Assembly: GCA_011522845.1 (NCBI GenBank)
Contig: WTIF01000289.1
Coordinates: 1 to 33,561, forward strand
Source: Deltaproteobacteria bacterium
GTDB lineage: Bacteria > SAR324 > NAC60-12
Reading direction: 5' to 3'
Length of the DNA stretch: 33,561 nucleotides
Both the position numbers and the translations under genes were made by a program. Below the pieces are notes generated by a model. That model searched no databases. It was not told the origin of the DNA and saw only the letters and a program-made list of their open reading frames with translations. This document shows positions 18,839 to 28,207 of the stretch, in pieces. Every line of letters begins with the position of its first letter. The stretch's first letter is position 1.

Positions 18839-21283
18839 TTAACAGGAAAGCTGGTAGTCCAATGTCAACAGAGCAACTTCTCGGAAGTGTTTGACAAAAT
18901 GGATTGTCAAATTTTTTCGCAAGTGTGCAGGTAGTTCCTCGAATTGCGAACGGTTTGCTTCTGGAAAAATCAGTGTATTGATGCCTGCGAGCTTTGCTCC
19001 AACAACTTTTTCTCGAACACCTCCAATTGGGAGGACTTGTCCACTGAGAGTTAATTCTCCGGTCATCGCAATGGATGCTGGAACAGCTTGTTGGATAGCA
19101 AGTGAAAGCAGGCTGGTCGCCATGGCTATTCCCGCTGAAGGGCCGTCTTTGGGTGTGGCGCCTTCGGGAACATGCAGGTGGATCGTATTTTTCTTGAAGA
19201 ATTGCATCTTGCCCGGAACTTCGCGCAGCAAGGATTGGACGTAGCTGTGTGCTATTGAGGAGGATTCCTTCATCACATCCCCGAGTTGCCCTGTCAATTT
19301 GAAATCTCCTGAGCTCCCATTGAGCATAATTGATTCAATGGGTAGAGTTGAACCTCCGGTTGGTGTCCAAGCTAGGCCCCGGACAACTCCTGGCAATTCC
19401 AAGCGCTTGTAGGCGTCTTCAGGGTACTCTGGCTGTCCCAAAAAATCGTGAAGCTGCTCCCGCTGGATGACAACTTTCTGCTTGTCTCCCTTGGCTACGC
19501 GCATTGCCACACGTCTTGTGATGGATCGAAGTTTTTTCTCCAAATTACGCACTCCAACCTCACGAGCATATTCCACTGTCAACTGCTTCAGTGTTTCTTT
19601 AGGTAGCTCAAGGTTTTCCTCTGTGAGTCCATGATCGGGGAGAATTTTTGGAATCAGGTGACGCTGGGCGATCTTCAATTTTTCTTCGATTACGTAACCG
19701 GACAATCGGAGAATCTCCATCCGATCAATCAGAACCGGTGGAATCGTATCGAGGCTGTTGGCCGTAGCTACGAAAAGCACGTTTGATAGGTCAAAACGCA
19801 GATCAAGATAGTGGTCTAGGAAATCTTTGTTCTGCTCAGGATCCAGTACTTCTAACAGAACGGAGTAGGGGTCTCCTCGGAAGCTCCGACCAGCCTTGTC
19901 CAATTCGTCCAGCATGATTACTGGATTCGCTGTCTTGGTAGTCCGTAAGGCTTGGATCAGCCGCCCAGGCATGGCTCCAATGTACGTTCGTCGGTGTCCC
20001 TTCAATTCATTTTCATCACTCATCCCGCCAACGGAGAAGCGATAAAATTCTCGACCTAGTGCGGAGGCAATAGATTTACCAAGTGATGTTTTCCCAACAC
20101 CCGGTGGTCCCACAAGGCAAAGAATCCCACCTCGCATTCCACCTCGAAGTTTGCTGACTGCAATGAATTCAAGAATGCGTTTCTTTACATCGTCCAGACC
20201 ATAGTGATCGTGGTTAAGGACACGCTCTGCTTGTGTAATTCCAAGCTTGTCTTTCGAGTAGACTCCCCAAGGCAAAGCAGCAATCCAGTCCAGATATTGA
20301 TGGACGATCTGAGATTCAGGTGAAGAGTCATCCATGAATTCATAGCGTCCCAATTCCTGAATCACTCGCTCTTTTGCTTCCTCTGTGAGAGTCAATTCCG
20401 AAAATCGTTCTCGAAAACGATCCAGCTCCATCTGCTTGCGGTCTTGCTCTAATCCTAATTCGTGCTTGATTTCCCGAAGTTGTTCTCTTAGAAAAAACTC
20501 TCTTTGATGCTTCGAGAGCCGCTCATCAATTTTCTGACTGATCTTCTCTTTCAGCAAACTCAGGTCATATTCCTCCCGCAGCAACAGCAGAGTCTGCTCC
20601 ATTCGTTCTTGGATATCGTGAGTCTCCAGGATTTTTTGCAGGGCCTTGCTTTTGGCGTTAGTCATCGAGGCAGCCAAATCAGTCAGCTTGATTGGTTCGT
20701 CAAGATTGACCTGCGATAGTAAGTGATGCATCTCCTGAGAGAAGGTTGGATTATGGGGAATCAATTCTTTTAAGGTAGAGACGATGGCAGCTGCAGAGGC
20801 ACGCAACTGCTCGGTCATTTCAGGAGGTGCTTCTTCGATGTAATCCACTTCAGCACTATAATGCTGGTCATCTGGATAGAATCTCCGGACCTTGAACCGC
20901 TTCAGAGTGCTCAGCATGAATTGGCAGCTTTCATCCGGCAATTCCACCCAGTGCAGGACGTACGCAACGGTTCCAACACGGTACAGCTGAGAAGCAGACT
21001 CGATTTGGCGTTGCTCTCCTTCCTCATCGCTCTCGTTGGGTTTAGCCATCACGAGACCGATGATTTTTTCTTCACGGATTTGATCCCGAATCCAGCGGCT
21101 GACCATACTATCAGCCCCAACCATCGTCAAAATACCAGGGAAAATTGGACGCTGATAAACCGGAAAGATTGGAATACGATTGGGCAGATCAGCCACCGTG
21201 ATGACCGTTCCTTCCGAATCAACAAGAAGAATCCGATCTTTTTTGTTGGCTTGGTTGCCGTTGGTGGCTTTTTTTCGAGCCAT
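18839..21283 (-). CDS. lon: ATP-dependent protease Lon
   Basis: 814 aa; N-terminal substrate domain, Walker A GPPGVGKTSLG, catalytic PKDGPSAGIAMATSLLS. Confidence 0.97.
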   Translation of the reverse strand: MARKKATNGNQANKKDRILLVDSEGTVITVADLPNRIPIFPVYQRPIFPGILTMVGADSMVSRWIRDQIREEKIIGLVMAKPNESDEEGEQRQIESASQLYRVGTVAYVLHWVELPDESCQFMLSTLKRFKVRRFYPDDQHYSAEVDYIEEAPPEMTEQLRASAAAIVSTLKELIPHNPTFSQEMHHLLSQVNLDEPIKLTDLAASMTNAKSKALQKILETHDIQERMEQTLLLLREEYDLSLLKEKISQKIDERLSKHQREFFLREQLREIKHELGLEQDRKQMELDRFRERFSELTLTEEAKERVIQELGRYEFMDDSSPESQIVHQYLDWIAALPWGVYSKDKLGITQAERVLNHDHYGLDDVKKRILEFIAVSKLRGGMRGGILCLVGPPGVGKTSLGKSIASALGREFYRFSVGGMSDENELKGHRRTYIGAMPGRLIQALRTTKTANPVIMLDELDKAGRSFRGDPYSVLLEVLDPEQNKDFLDHYLDLRFDLSNVLFVATANSLDTIPPVLIDRMEILRLSGYVIEEKLKIAQRHLIPKILPDHGLTEENLELPKETLKQLTVEYAREVGVRNLEKKLRSITRRVAMRVAKGDKQKVVIQREQLHDFLGQPEYPEDAYKRLELPGVVRGLAWTPTGGSTLPIESIMLNGSSGDFKLTGQLGDVMKESSSIAHSYVQSLLREVPGKMQFFKKNTIHLHVPEGATPKDGPSAGIAMATSLLSLAIQQAVPASIAMTGELTLSGQVLPIGGVREKVVGAKLAGINTLIFPEANRSQFEELPAHLRKNLTIHFVKHFREVALLTLDYQLSC

Positions 21284-21365
21284 TTTCTCGGTTGGCTGGA
21301 GTTAGTAAGTCAGAGAGAACAAATTAGTGAAGCGTTTTCTCTGTAATCAGATTTGAAGGTCTGCT

Positions 21366-23246
21366 TCAGGAGGTCAGTTGGTGAGCTGTCGCAGCTTCCA
21401 TGAAGTCATAGAGATCTGGCAGAAGTTCAGTGGGATTGTCCAACAGACCCTCCACCAGCATTGCACTACGGAAGAGCTGTTCCACGGCTTGGCCAAAAAA
21501 TTCTGATTTTGGATTTTCCTCCGCCAGCTTCGCCAAGTTCTGCAAGATCGGATGTTTCAGATTAACTTCTAAATTGCGTTTGCTGATCTGGTATTCCTCA
21601 TTGACCATCTTCATCATTCGCTCCATATGAGCGCTCATGTTCTCCTGAGGATTGATAAGGGAGCAAGGGCTATCCACCAGTCTCTTGGACGCAATCACAT
21701 CTTTAATTCGGTCACCAAGCTGCTGCTTGATCTTGTGGAGCAGAACTTCTCTCTGCTCTGTACTCATTTGAGAGGTATCTTCAACAGGATCTGGCACATC
21801 AATATCTGCCTGCGAGATGCTCTTGAAGGCTTTTCCATCATAATCTCGCAGCTCATTCATCAAGAAATCGTCGATGTGATCATGCAGGAACAACACTTCC
21901 AAGCTTTGCTTGCGGAAATACTCAAGATTTGGATGGTGTTGTAAGGATTCTCTAGACGGCCCCACAATATAATAAATCTCTTTTTGCTCGTCACGCATCC
22001 GACTCACGTAGTCTTTTAAAGAGACATCAGCCGTAGCCCCTTCACTCAATGAAGAGTTGAAACGTAGGAGATCCATGAGCTTACTGCGATTACCGAAATC
22101 AGCGGAGACTCCCTCTTTCAGCAGTACGCCAAATTCCTTCCAGAACTGGTTATAGGACTCTGAATTGTTATCAGCGAGTGTTTGCAGTTCTTTCAAGAGC
22201 CGTGTGGTGAGGCTTTTCTTGATTCGTTCCACCAATGCGTTCTGCTGAACACTCTCTCTGGAAACATTGAGGGGAAGATCTTCAGAGTCCACTACTCCCT
22301 GAACAAAGCGTAAGTACGGTGGGAGAAGGCCATTATGCTGAGGTTGGATGAGCACTTTTTGGGCGTAAAGAGCCAAGCCTTTTCCCTCGCGTGCATAGAG
22401 CACTTCATTAGTAATCTTTTGTGGAATATAAAGCAGGGCGTAGTACTGAATCGGAGCATCAATCGATAAGTGTAGATGCTGTAAGGCAGGCTGATGATCG
22501 TAACTAATCTGCTTGTAAAACTCTTCATAGTCCTTCTGGCTGACTTCCTCTTTAGACTGTGTCCAAATCGCAGTCACTTTATTGATGGTCTCCCCCTTGA
22601 GTTGGATGGGGTGGGGGACATAATTGGAATATTTGCTGACGATTGATTTCAGTCGGTATTCATTACAGAATTCTTTGGCCTCATCTTTCAGATGCAACAC
22701 GATCTTGGTTCCACGCTCTTCCTTGCTAGCTGGTGCAAGCTCGTACTGACCACTTCCACTTGAATTCCATGACCAAGCCTGGCTATCGGGACGCCAAGAT
22801 CGGGTGGTTAACTCCACCTTGTCAGCTACCATGAAGACTGCATAGAAACCGACACCGAATTGTCCAATGAGATTCTGGACTGCTTGTTTGGATTGTTGAG
22901 CCTCCCTTAAAAATTTGAGAGTTCCTGAACTCGCTATGGTTCCCAGGTTTTCTATCAACTCTTCGCGAGTCATCCCACAACCAGTATCCTCAATAGTGAT
23001 TGTTTGCTTGTCTTCATCGAAGGATAGTTCGATTTGCAAGGATGCATCTGGATTCAGCAGTTGATCTGCAGAAGTGAGCGCGAGGAACTGAACTTTACTC
23101 AGCGCATCTGCGGAATTGGACAGCAGTTCCCTCAAAAAGATTTCTCGCTCGGTGTACAGGGAGTGTACGAGAATATCGAGCAGCTTCTGCATCTCCGCCT
23201 GATACTCGTGTACCTCAGGTTGTGGCGTGGATTGGGCTGAACTCAA
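21366..23246 (-). CDS. htpG: Chaperone HtpG (Hsp90)
   Basis: 626 aa; EVHEYQAEMQKLLDILVHSLYTEREIFLRELLSNSADALSK, GQFGVGFYAVFMVAD. Confidence 0.96.
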   Translation of the reverse strand: MSSAQSTPQPEVHEYQAEMQKLLDILVHSLYTEREIFLRELLSNSADALSKVQFLALTSADQLLNPDASLQIELSFDEDKQTITIEDTGCGMTREELIENLGTIASSGTLKFLREAQQSKQAVQNLIGQFGVGFYAVFMVADKVELTTRSWRPDSQAWSWNSSGSGQYELAPASKEERGTKIVLHLKDEAKEFCNEYRLKSIVSKYSNYVPHPIQLKGETINKVTAIWTQSKEEVSQKDYEEFYKQISYDHQPALQHLHLSIDAPIQYYALLYIPQKITNEVLYAREGKGLALYAQKVLIQPQHNGLLPPYLRFVQGVVDSEDLPLNVSRESVQQNALVERIKKSLTTRLLKELQTLADNNSESYNQFWKEFGVLLKEGVSADFGNRSKLMDLLRFNSSLSEGATADVSLKDYVSRMRDEQKEIYYIVGPSRESLQHHPNLEYFRKQSLEVLFLHDHIDDFLMNELRDYDGKAFKSISQADIDVPDPVEDTSQMSTEQREVLLHKIKQQLGDRIKDVIASKRLVDSPCSLINPQENMSAHMERMMKMVNEEYQISKRNLEVNLKHPILQNLAKLAEENPKSEFFGQAVEQLFRSAMLVEGLLDNPTELLPDLYDFMEAATAHQLTS

Positions 23247-23367
23247 GGATCCTCCTTAAAATCTATAATGAAAGTAGTTTGATAGTGAGTCGGCGTTGCG
23301 ACAAAAGAAGTAAACTAAGTATCTTAACAAACGATCTTAGAAAGAGAAAGTCACTTTGCGGGATAAA

Positions 23368-23775
23368 TCAGTCAGAGGTTGGCAGGTGGTCCTGGATCCA
23401 ATCGGGAACCGGGACTGGTTTTTCCTGCCTGATGCAGACTAACTCAATCACTGCCTTGACAAGAAGTTGTTGGTCGGAGGAGCGCACAATGTTTTGTAGA
23501 AATTGAACACGATAGGGACTGGTCAGGGTTGGTTGTGTTTGCACTTCCAGGCGATCTCCCAAAACGGCACCACGTCGGAAATTCATTTCAGCTCGATAGA
23601 CTACGAAAGAGAGGTTTTCCTGCTGATGAATTTGGTAAAGGCGTTCTGCACCTAGAATCTCCGAACGGGCTCTTTCACAATATTTCAGATAGTTCGCATG
23701 ATAGACCACCCCGGTTATGTCCGTATCCTCGTAGTAGACGGTGATGGGGAAGCGAAATAGGAGACTTTCAGTCAT
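23368..23775 (-). CDS. YbgC/4-hydroxybenzoyl-CoA thioesterase family acyl-CoA thioesterase
   Basis: Likely start at internal Met (MTESLLFRFPITVYYEDTDITGVVYHANYLKYCERARSE), 8-nt overlap with upstream MFS gene; hotdog-fold YEDTD...VVYHANYLKYxERAR motif. Confidence 0.85.
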   Translation of the reverse strand: MTESLLFRFPITVYYEDTDITGVVYHANYLKYCERARSEILGAERLYQIHQQENLSFVVYRAEMNFRRGAVLGDRLEVQTQPTLTSPYRVQFLQNIVRSSDQQLLVKAVIELVCIRQEKPVPVPDWIQDHLPTSD

Positions 23776-25102
23776 GCTGTTCCAGAATTCTGGCTTCTCT
23801 TCTACCTTGCTCTTCATCAACTTTCCAAAGCAGCGCCCCTCCAATCAAGAAAAGAATGGAGATGGAAGCAATGCTCCAGCGGGCTGCCTCTTGACCAACG
23901 GATTCAAGTTCTGCTGCTGAGGGGCTGTCTCCTAACAACCAACCTTTGGCCATCAGGGCAGTCATCCCCATTAACAAAGGCCCTATGATGGCGGCGAACT
24001 TTCCAAGCGTGTTATAGAAGCCGAAGTACTCTGCAGTTTGATTTTTTGGGATGAGACGAGCGTAAAATGATCGACTGAGTGCCTGCACTCCCCCTTGAGC
24101 AATTCCAATTAGGACAGCAAGGCCATAGAACTCAAATTGACTCTTCATTTGAGTACCCCAGATGGTCACTATGAGATAAATGCCAATGCCAACTAAAATT
24201 GATTTGCGGCAGTCCCAACGTGTACCGAGTCGGCCAAAGAAAAGTGCTGCAGGAAAGCCTATGAACTGTACCAACAACAAGGCTGTGATTAAATCGCTTG
24301 ATGAAAAACCAATGGAAAGACCATAGTCGACAGCCATTCGAATCACAGTGCCCACCCCGTCAATGTAAAACCAGTAGGCTGCTAAAAAGAGGAAAAGTGT
24401 TCGGAGATGCCTTATTTTACGGAAGGTTTCAGCAAGTTGTTGAAATCCAGCGAGGACTGAGCTTCCTTTCGCTGGCGACTCCCGGCTGACTTCTGGAACC
24501 CAGAGTAGCGTGAAAACGCTGAATCCTCCCCACCACACAGCTACTGTAAGGAAAGAGAGTCTCACCGCTTCCGCAGGGCCTGCTAGTCCAAACCAATCGG
24601 GTTGCAGTGTCATTAAGACGTTGATCAGAAAAAGGAGTCCACCACCTAAATAGCCGAGGGCATAGCCAAAGCTTGAAATACGGTCGAGCTGATCATCCGG
24701 TACTAGATCTGCGAGCATCGCATCATAAAAGATGTTCCCACCAGCAAATCCCAAGGAACCCAAAACGTAGACCAAGACAGCCCATTCCCATTGACCCTGC
24801 TCAATGAAATAAAGCCCCGCACTCATGAACACCCCAAGATAGGTGAACACTGCGAGCAAGGGCTTCTTCAGGCGACCTCGATCAGCAATCGCTCCCAGGA
24901 TGGGAGCAGTCAGAGCAATCAGTAAACTGGATAAAGAATTGGCAAAACCAAGCTGAGCTGTACTGACACTGACATCTGCTCCAGCACTCCAAAATTGTTT
25001 GAAAAAAATAGGAAAGAACCCAGCGATTACAGTTGTAGCGAATACGGAGTTAGCCCAATCATAAAGTGCCCAACCCCAAATTGACTTTCGTGAGGCTTCC
25101 AT
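23768..25102 (-). CDS. MFS transporter, UMF1 (Atg22-like) family
   Basis: 444 aa; SIWGWALYDWANSVFATTVIAGFFPIFF start and GGVQALSRSFYARLIPKNQTAEYFGFYN. Confidence 0.85.
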   Translation of the reverse strand: MEASRKSIWGWALYDWANSVFATTVIAGFFPIFFKQFWSAGADVSVSTAQLGFANSLSSLLIALTAPILGAIADRGRLKKPLLAVFTYLGVFMSAGLYFIEQGQWEWAVLVYVLGSLGFAGGNIFYDAMLADLVPDDQLDRISSFGYALGYLGGGLLFLINVLMTLQPDWFGLAGPAEAVRLSFLTVAVWWGGFSVFTLLWVPEVSRESPAKGSSVLAGFQQLAETFRKIRHLRTLFLFLAAYWFYIDGVGTVIRMAVDYGLSIGFSSSDLITALLLVQFIGFPAALFFGRLGTRWDCRKSILVGIGIYLIVTIWGTQMKSQFEFYGLAVLIGIAQGGVQALSRSFYARLIPKNQTAEYFGFYNTLGKFAAIIGPLLMGMTALMAKGWLLGDSPSAAELESVGQEAARWSIASISILFLIGGALLWKVDEEQGRREARILEQHD

Positions 25103-25145
25103 AGGATTGCTATTTGAAACGAATATTTAGTGGTTGCCGAAAGTT

Positions 25146-25679
25146 TCAGAGCAACTTTTCAATATCATTCAGAAGTTGTGGATGATTTGGTGAGACTGTC
25201 GAAGGATATCGAGCAATGACCTGCCCATTCCTGTCGACGAGGAACTTTTCAAAGTTCCAGCGTACTTCTCCCCGCATTGCTGGATATGCAGATGAATTGG
25301 TGAGAAATTCATAAACGGCCTGTTTGTTGGACCCTACCACCGAAGAACTAGCAAATAACGGGAAGCTGATTCTGTAACCCTCACAGAACTCCTTGATTTC
25401 TTCATTGCTGGATAATTCCTGGTGGAAATCATTGCTTGGAAAACCCAGCACAACAAATCCTTGATTCCGGTATTTTTGAAAGATTTCCTCCATTGCTTCG
25501 TATTGTGGAGTGAATCCGCATCTGGAGGCTGTGTTGACAACCAGTACAACCTTGCCCTTAAACTCGCTGAGTGGCAGATCAGAACCATCAATGTCGGGGG
25601 CAGTTAGTTCAAAAAGATTTGAGGCGGAAACATTAGTTACAGTGGCCCAGAAAAATAGTGCGCTGAGTAGAAGACGCAT
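25146..25679 (-). CDS. Glutathione peroxidase family protein (Cys type), exported
   Basis: Start likely at internal Met with RBS-like GAAAGGA upstream: MRLLLSALFFWATVTNVSASN signal peptide; GKVVLVVNTASRCGFTPQYEAMEEIFQKY, GFPSNDF, VRWNFEKFLVDRNG. Confidence 0.87.
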   Translation of the reverse strand: MRLLLSALFFWATVTNVSASNLFELTAPDIDGSDLPLSEFKGKVVLVVNTASRCGFTPQYEAMEEIFQKYRNQGFVVLGFPSNDFHQELSSNEEIKEFCEGYRISFPLFASSSVVGSNKQAVYEFLTNSSAYPAMRGEVRWNFEKFLVDRNGQVIARYPSTVSPNHPQLLNDIEKLL

Positions 25680-25786
25680 TTGGTCCTTTCGAAGGGATTG
25701 ATTGGGATGGTGACAGGATCTACTGGATTGAGAGAAAATCTCCATATTCAAGCGTAGGAGATTATCAAAGGCGGGTCAATGATTGA

Positions 25787-25810
25787 GGACAGCTTCTGAA
25801 GAAGCCGTCC
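25787..25810 (-). terminator. Hairpin downstream of rpsA
   Basis: Minus strand GGACGGCTTC-TTCA-GAAGCTGTCC: 10-bp stem with one G-U; no strong U-tract, so termination is tentative. Confidence 0.45.
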
Positions 25811-25826
25811 ATCAAAATCAGGGTCT

Positions 25827-27524
25827 TCAGGCGGTTTCTTCTTCGTTCGTTTCTTCTTCTCCACCCTCTTCTACTTCAGCGGTTTCCTCTCCAGTGAAGT
25901 GAGCATTCTTGATCTCGATAATGCTCAACCCAAGGCGTCTTTCCTCAGGATCGATCTTGATCACACGAGCTCGCACCTCTGTGTCGACAGGATAGAAGTC
26001 AGTGATTTTGTTTTTGGGAACGCTACCATCAATTTCCGAAATGTGCACCAGTCCCTCTACTCCTTCAAGCACCTCCACGAAGATACCGAAATCTGTGATA
26101 TTGACTACTCGTCCGACCACCTCTTGATTTAGTGGGAAGCGATCATCTAAATTTCGCCAAGGATCTTCTGTTAGCTGCTTGATTCCCAATGAAAGTCGTT
26201 CTTGTTCAACATCGATGTTCAGAACCTTAACTTCAATTTCCTCACCTTTGCGAGCGATCTCTGAAGGCTTTCTTTGGCGCTGAGCCCAGGAAATATCGGA
26301 CACATGGACGAGGCCATCAATGCCTTCATCAAGTCCAACGAAGATACCGAAGTCTGTAATGTTTCTCACCCGACCAGTAACAACCGATCCGATGGGGTAG
26401 CGGTCCAAAGCAAGTCTCCAAGGATTCGGTTCGGCTTCTTTCATGGACAGAGAGATGCGCTTGCGTTCCACATCGATTTCCTTGACCACAGCATCGACCT
26501 CTTGGCCCAGTTGCACCACCTTGGAGGGATGGCGAATTTTCTTGGTCCAGGACATCTCGGAGACGTGAATCAAGCCCTCTACGCCTGGTTCCAACTCAAT
26601 GAAGGCACCATAATCCGTGAGGCTGACAATACGTCCTGTAATTTTCGTTCCAGCAGAATAATTCTCGGAAACTGATTCCCAAGGATTCTGGGTCTTTTGC
26701 TTGAGTCCCAAAGATACTTTCTGCTCATCAGGGTTGTACTTCAGAACTAGTACTTCAACTTCATCCCCAATACTGAACATTTCAGATGGGTGAACGATGC
26801 GTCCCCAAGTCATATCCGTGATGTGCAACAATCCGTCTACTCCACCCAAATCTACGAAGACACCGTAATCGGTAATGTTCTTGACGACACCGAGAATATT
26901 TGCGCCTTCATGCAGAATTTCGAGGGTCTTCTTGCGCTTCTCTTCTCGATCAATTTCCAACAATGCTCTTCGGGAGAGGACAATGTTTCCACGCTTCTGG
27001 TTGAACTTAAGAATTTTAAAGTCGAAGGACTCTCCCAGAAGTTTATCCAAGTTGCGTACTGGACGAAGATCTACCTGCGAACCTGGCAAGAATGCTTTGA
27101 CACCGATATCGACGGATAAACCACCCTTAATTCGATTGATGATTGCCCCAGTGACGATTCCATCTTCTTCGTAAATTTTGCCGATTTTCTCCCAGACTCT
27201 GAGCTTCTCAGCCTTTGTTTTGGAGATGCTTGTGATGCCATCGTCTTCTTCCAAGGCTTCAACATAAACTTCGACCTGATCACCAATATTGGCTGTCAGG
27301 ACACCTTCGGAGTTCTGGAATTCTTCAGTAGGGATCAGGCAATCTGATTTGAAGCCGATGTCGACGGTTACGTAATCCTTGCCAATTGTAGTGACTACAC
27401 CGGTGATAATCTCTTGTTCGCTGATGCCAACAAGGGTCTCGTCGTAAAGCAGGTCAAAGTCTTCGCTTTCCTCAAAGAAAACGATTGGTTCAAGTTCAGT
27501 AGAAGTGGAAATTGATTCGGTCAC
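25827..27524 (-). CDS. rpsA: 30S ribosomal protein S1
   Basis: 565 aa; consecutive S1 domains (repeated GRVxxxTDYGxFVxLxxGVEGLxHxSExSW units). Confidence 0.95.
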   Translation of the reverse strand: MTESISTSTELEPIVFFEESEDFDLLYDETLVGISEQEIITGVVTTIGKDYVTVDIGFKSDCLIPTEEFQNSEGVLTANIGDQVEVYVEALEEDDGITSISKTKAEKLRVWEKIGKIYEEDGIVTGAIINRIKGGLSVDIGVKAFLPGSQVDLRPVRNLDKLLGESFDFKILKFNQKRGNIVLSRRALLEIDREEKRKKTLEILHEGANILGVVKNITDYGVFVDLGGVDGLLHITDMTWGRIVHPSEMFSIGDEVEVLVLKYNPDEQKVSLGLKQKTQNPWESVSENYSAGTKITGRIVSLTDYGAFIELEPGVEGLIHVSEMSWTKKIRHPSKVVQLGQEVDAVVKEIDVERKRISLSMKEAEPNPWRLALDRYPIGSVVTGRVRNITDFGIFVGLDEGIDGLVHVSDISWAQRQRKPSEIARKGEEIEVKVLNIDVEQERLSLGIKQLTEDPWRNLDDRFPLNQEVVGRVVNITDFGIFVEVLEGVEGLVHISEIDGSVPKNKITDFYPVDTEVRARVIKIDPEERRLGLSIIEIKNAHFTGEETAEVEEGGEEETNEEETA

Positions 27525-27602
27525 GAAGTTAGCCTCAGTTTAAGGAAACGGAAGTGCTTGCCAATGCACGACCGGTTGAGGTTGAAAAGCGCGGCATCCG
27601 TG

Positions 27603-27618
27603 CAGGGAGTTCTCCCTG
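27603..27618 (-). promoter_or_regulatory. Leader hairpin upstream of rpsA
   Basis: CAGGGAG-AA-CTCCCTG on the minus strand, 7-bp perfect complementary arms inside the predicted 5' UTR. Confidence 0.45.
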
Positions 27619-27650
27619 ATCATTCCGCAAGTAGTGGGCAAAAGGAACTT

Positions 27651-27680
27651 ATTCTATCTGTAAAATGCTGCTTTGGTCAA
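27651..27680 (-). promoter_or_regulatory. Predicted sigma70 promoter for rpsA
   Basis: Minus strand TTGACC (27680-27675), N18, TAGAAT (27656-27651). Confidence 0.55.
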
Positions 27681-27686
27681 GTTGAT

Positions 27687-28181
27687 TCAACGGTAGTTGA
27701 TGAACTGCATATCAAAGTCAAAATCGGCATCCTTCAATCCTTGGATGACCACCTGTAAATCATCTTTGCTCTTGCCAGTCACACGAACCAGATCCCCATT
27801 CACTTGGGGTTGGACTTTCACTTTCAAGTTCTTGATTTGCTGATTAATACTTTTGCATTGTTCCTTGGAGAGCCCCTGTTGAATTGAAATTTTCTTCTTC
27901 AGGACTTTCCCAGTCGGTTCGGTCTTACCGTAGACGAGGCTTTTGACGGGCACGTTGCGTTTTAGCATCTTGGTCAAAAGGATATCGGTCACGGCCTGCA
28001 GTTTATACTCATCTTCGGCAGTCAATTGCAGACTTGGGTCTTCTTTGTCCAAATCAATTTCTGCTGTAGAACCCCGAAAGTCATAGCGATTGGTGATCTC
28101 CCGTTTAGCTTGATCAACTGCATTGGTCACTTCTTGAAGATCAACTTGGCAGACCACATCAAAGGAGTAACTGGATGCCAT
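27687..28181 (-). CDS. yajQ: YajQ family nucleotide-binding protein
   Basis: 164 aa; MASSYSFDVVCQVDLQEVTNAVDQAKREITNRYDFRGS, VRVTGKSKDDLQVVIQ. Confidence 0.95.
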   Translation of the reverse strand: MASSYSFDVVCQVDLQEVTNAVDQAKREITNRYDFRGSTAEIDLDKEDPSLQLTAEDEYKLQAVTDILLTKMLKRNVPVKSLVYGKTEPTGKVLKKKISIQQGLSKEQCKSINQQIKNLKVKVQPQVNGDLVRVTGKSKDDLQVVIQGLKDADFDFDMQFINYR

Positions 28182-28207
28182 AATAAGTTCTCGTTTAGGT
28201 TGTTCAG

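Noticed and set aside
25899-27174. Plus-strand ORFs antisense to rpsA with look-alike repeats (HxRDVxQSxYS...EDTxIxxV)
   Set aside because: Shadow of the repeated S1 domains on the opposite strand; rpsA coding is unambiguous
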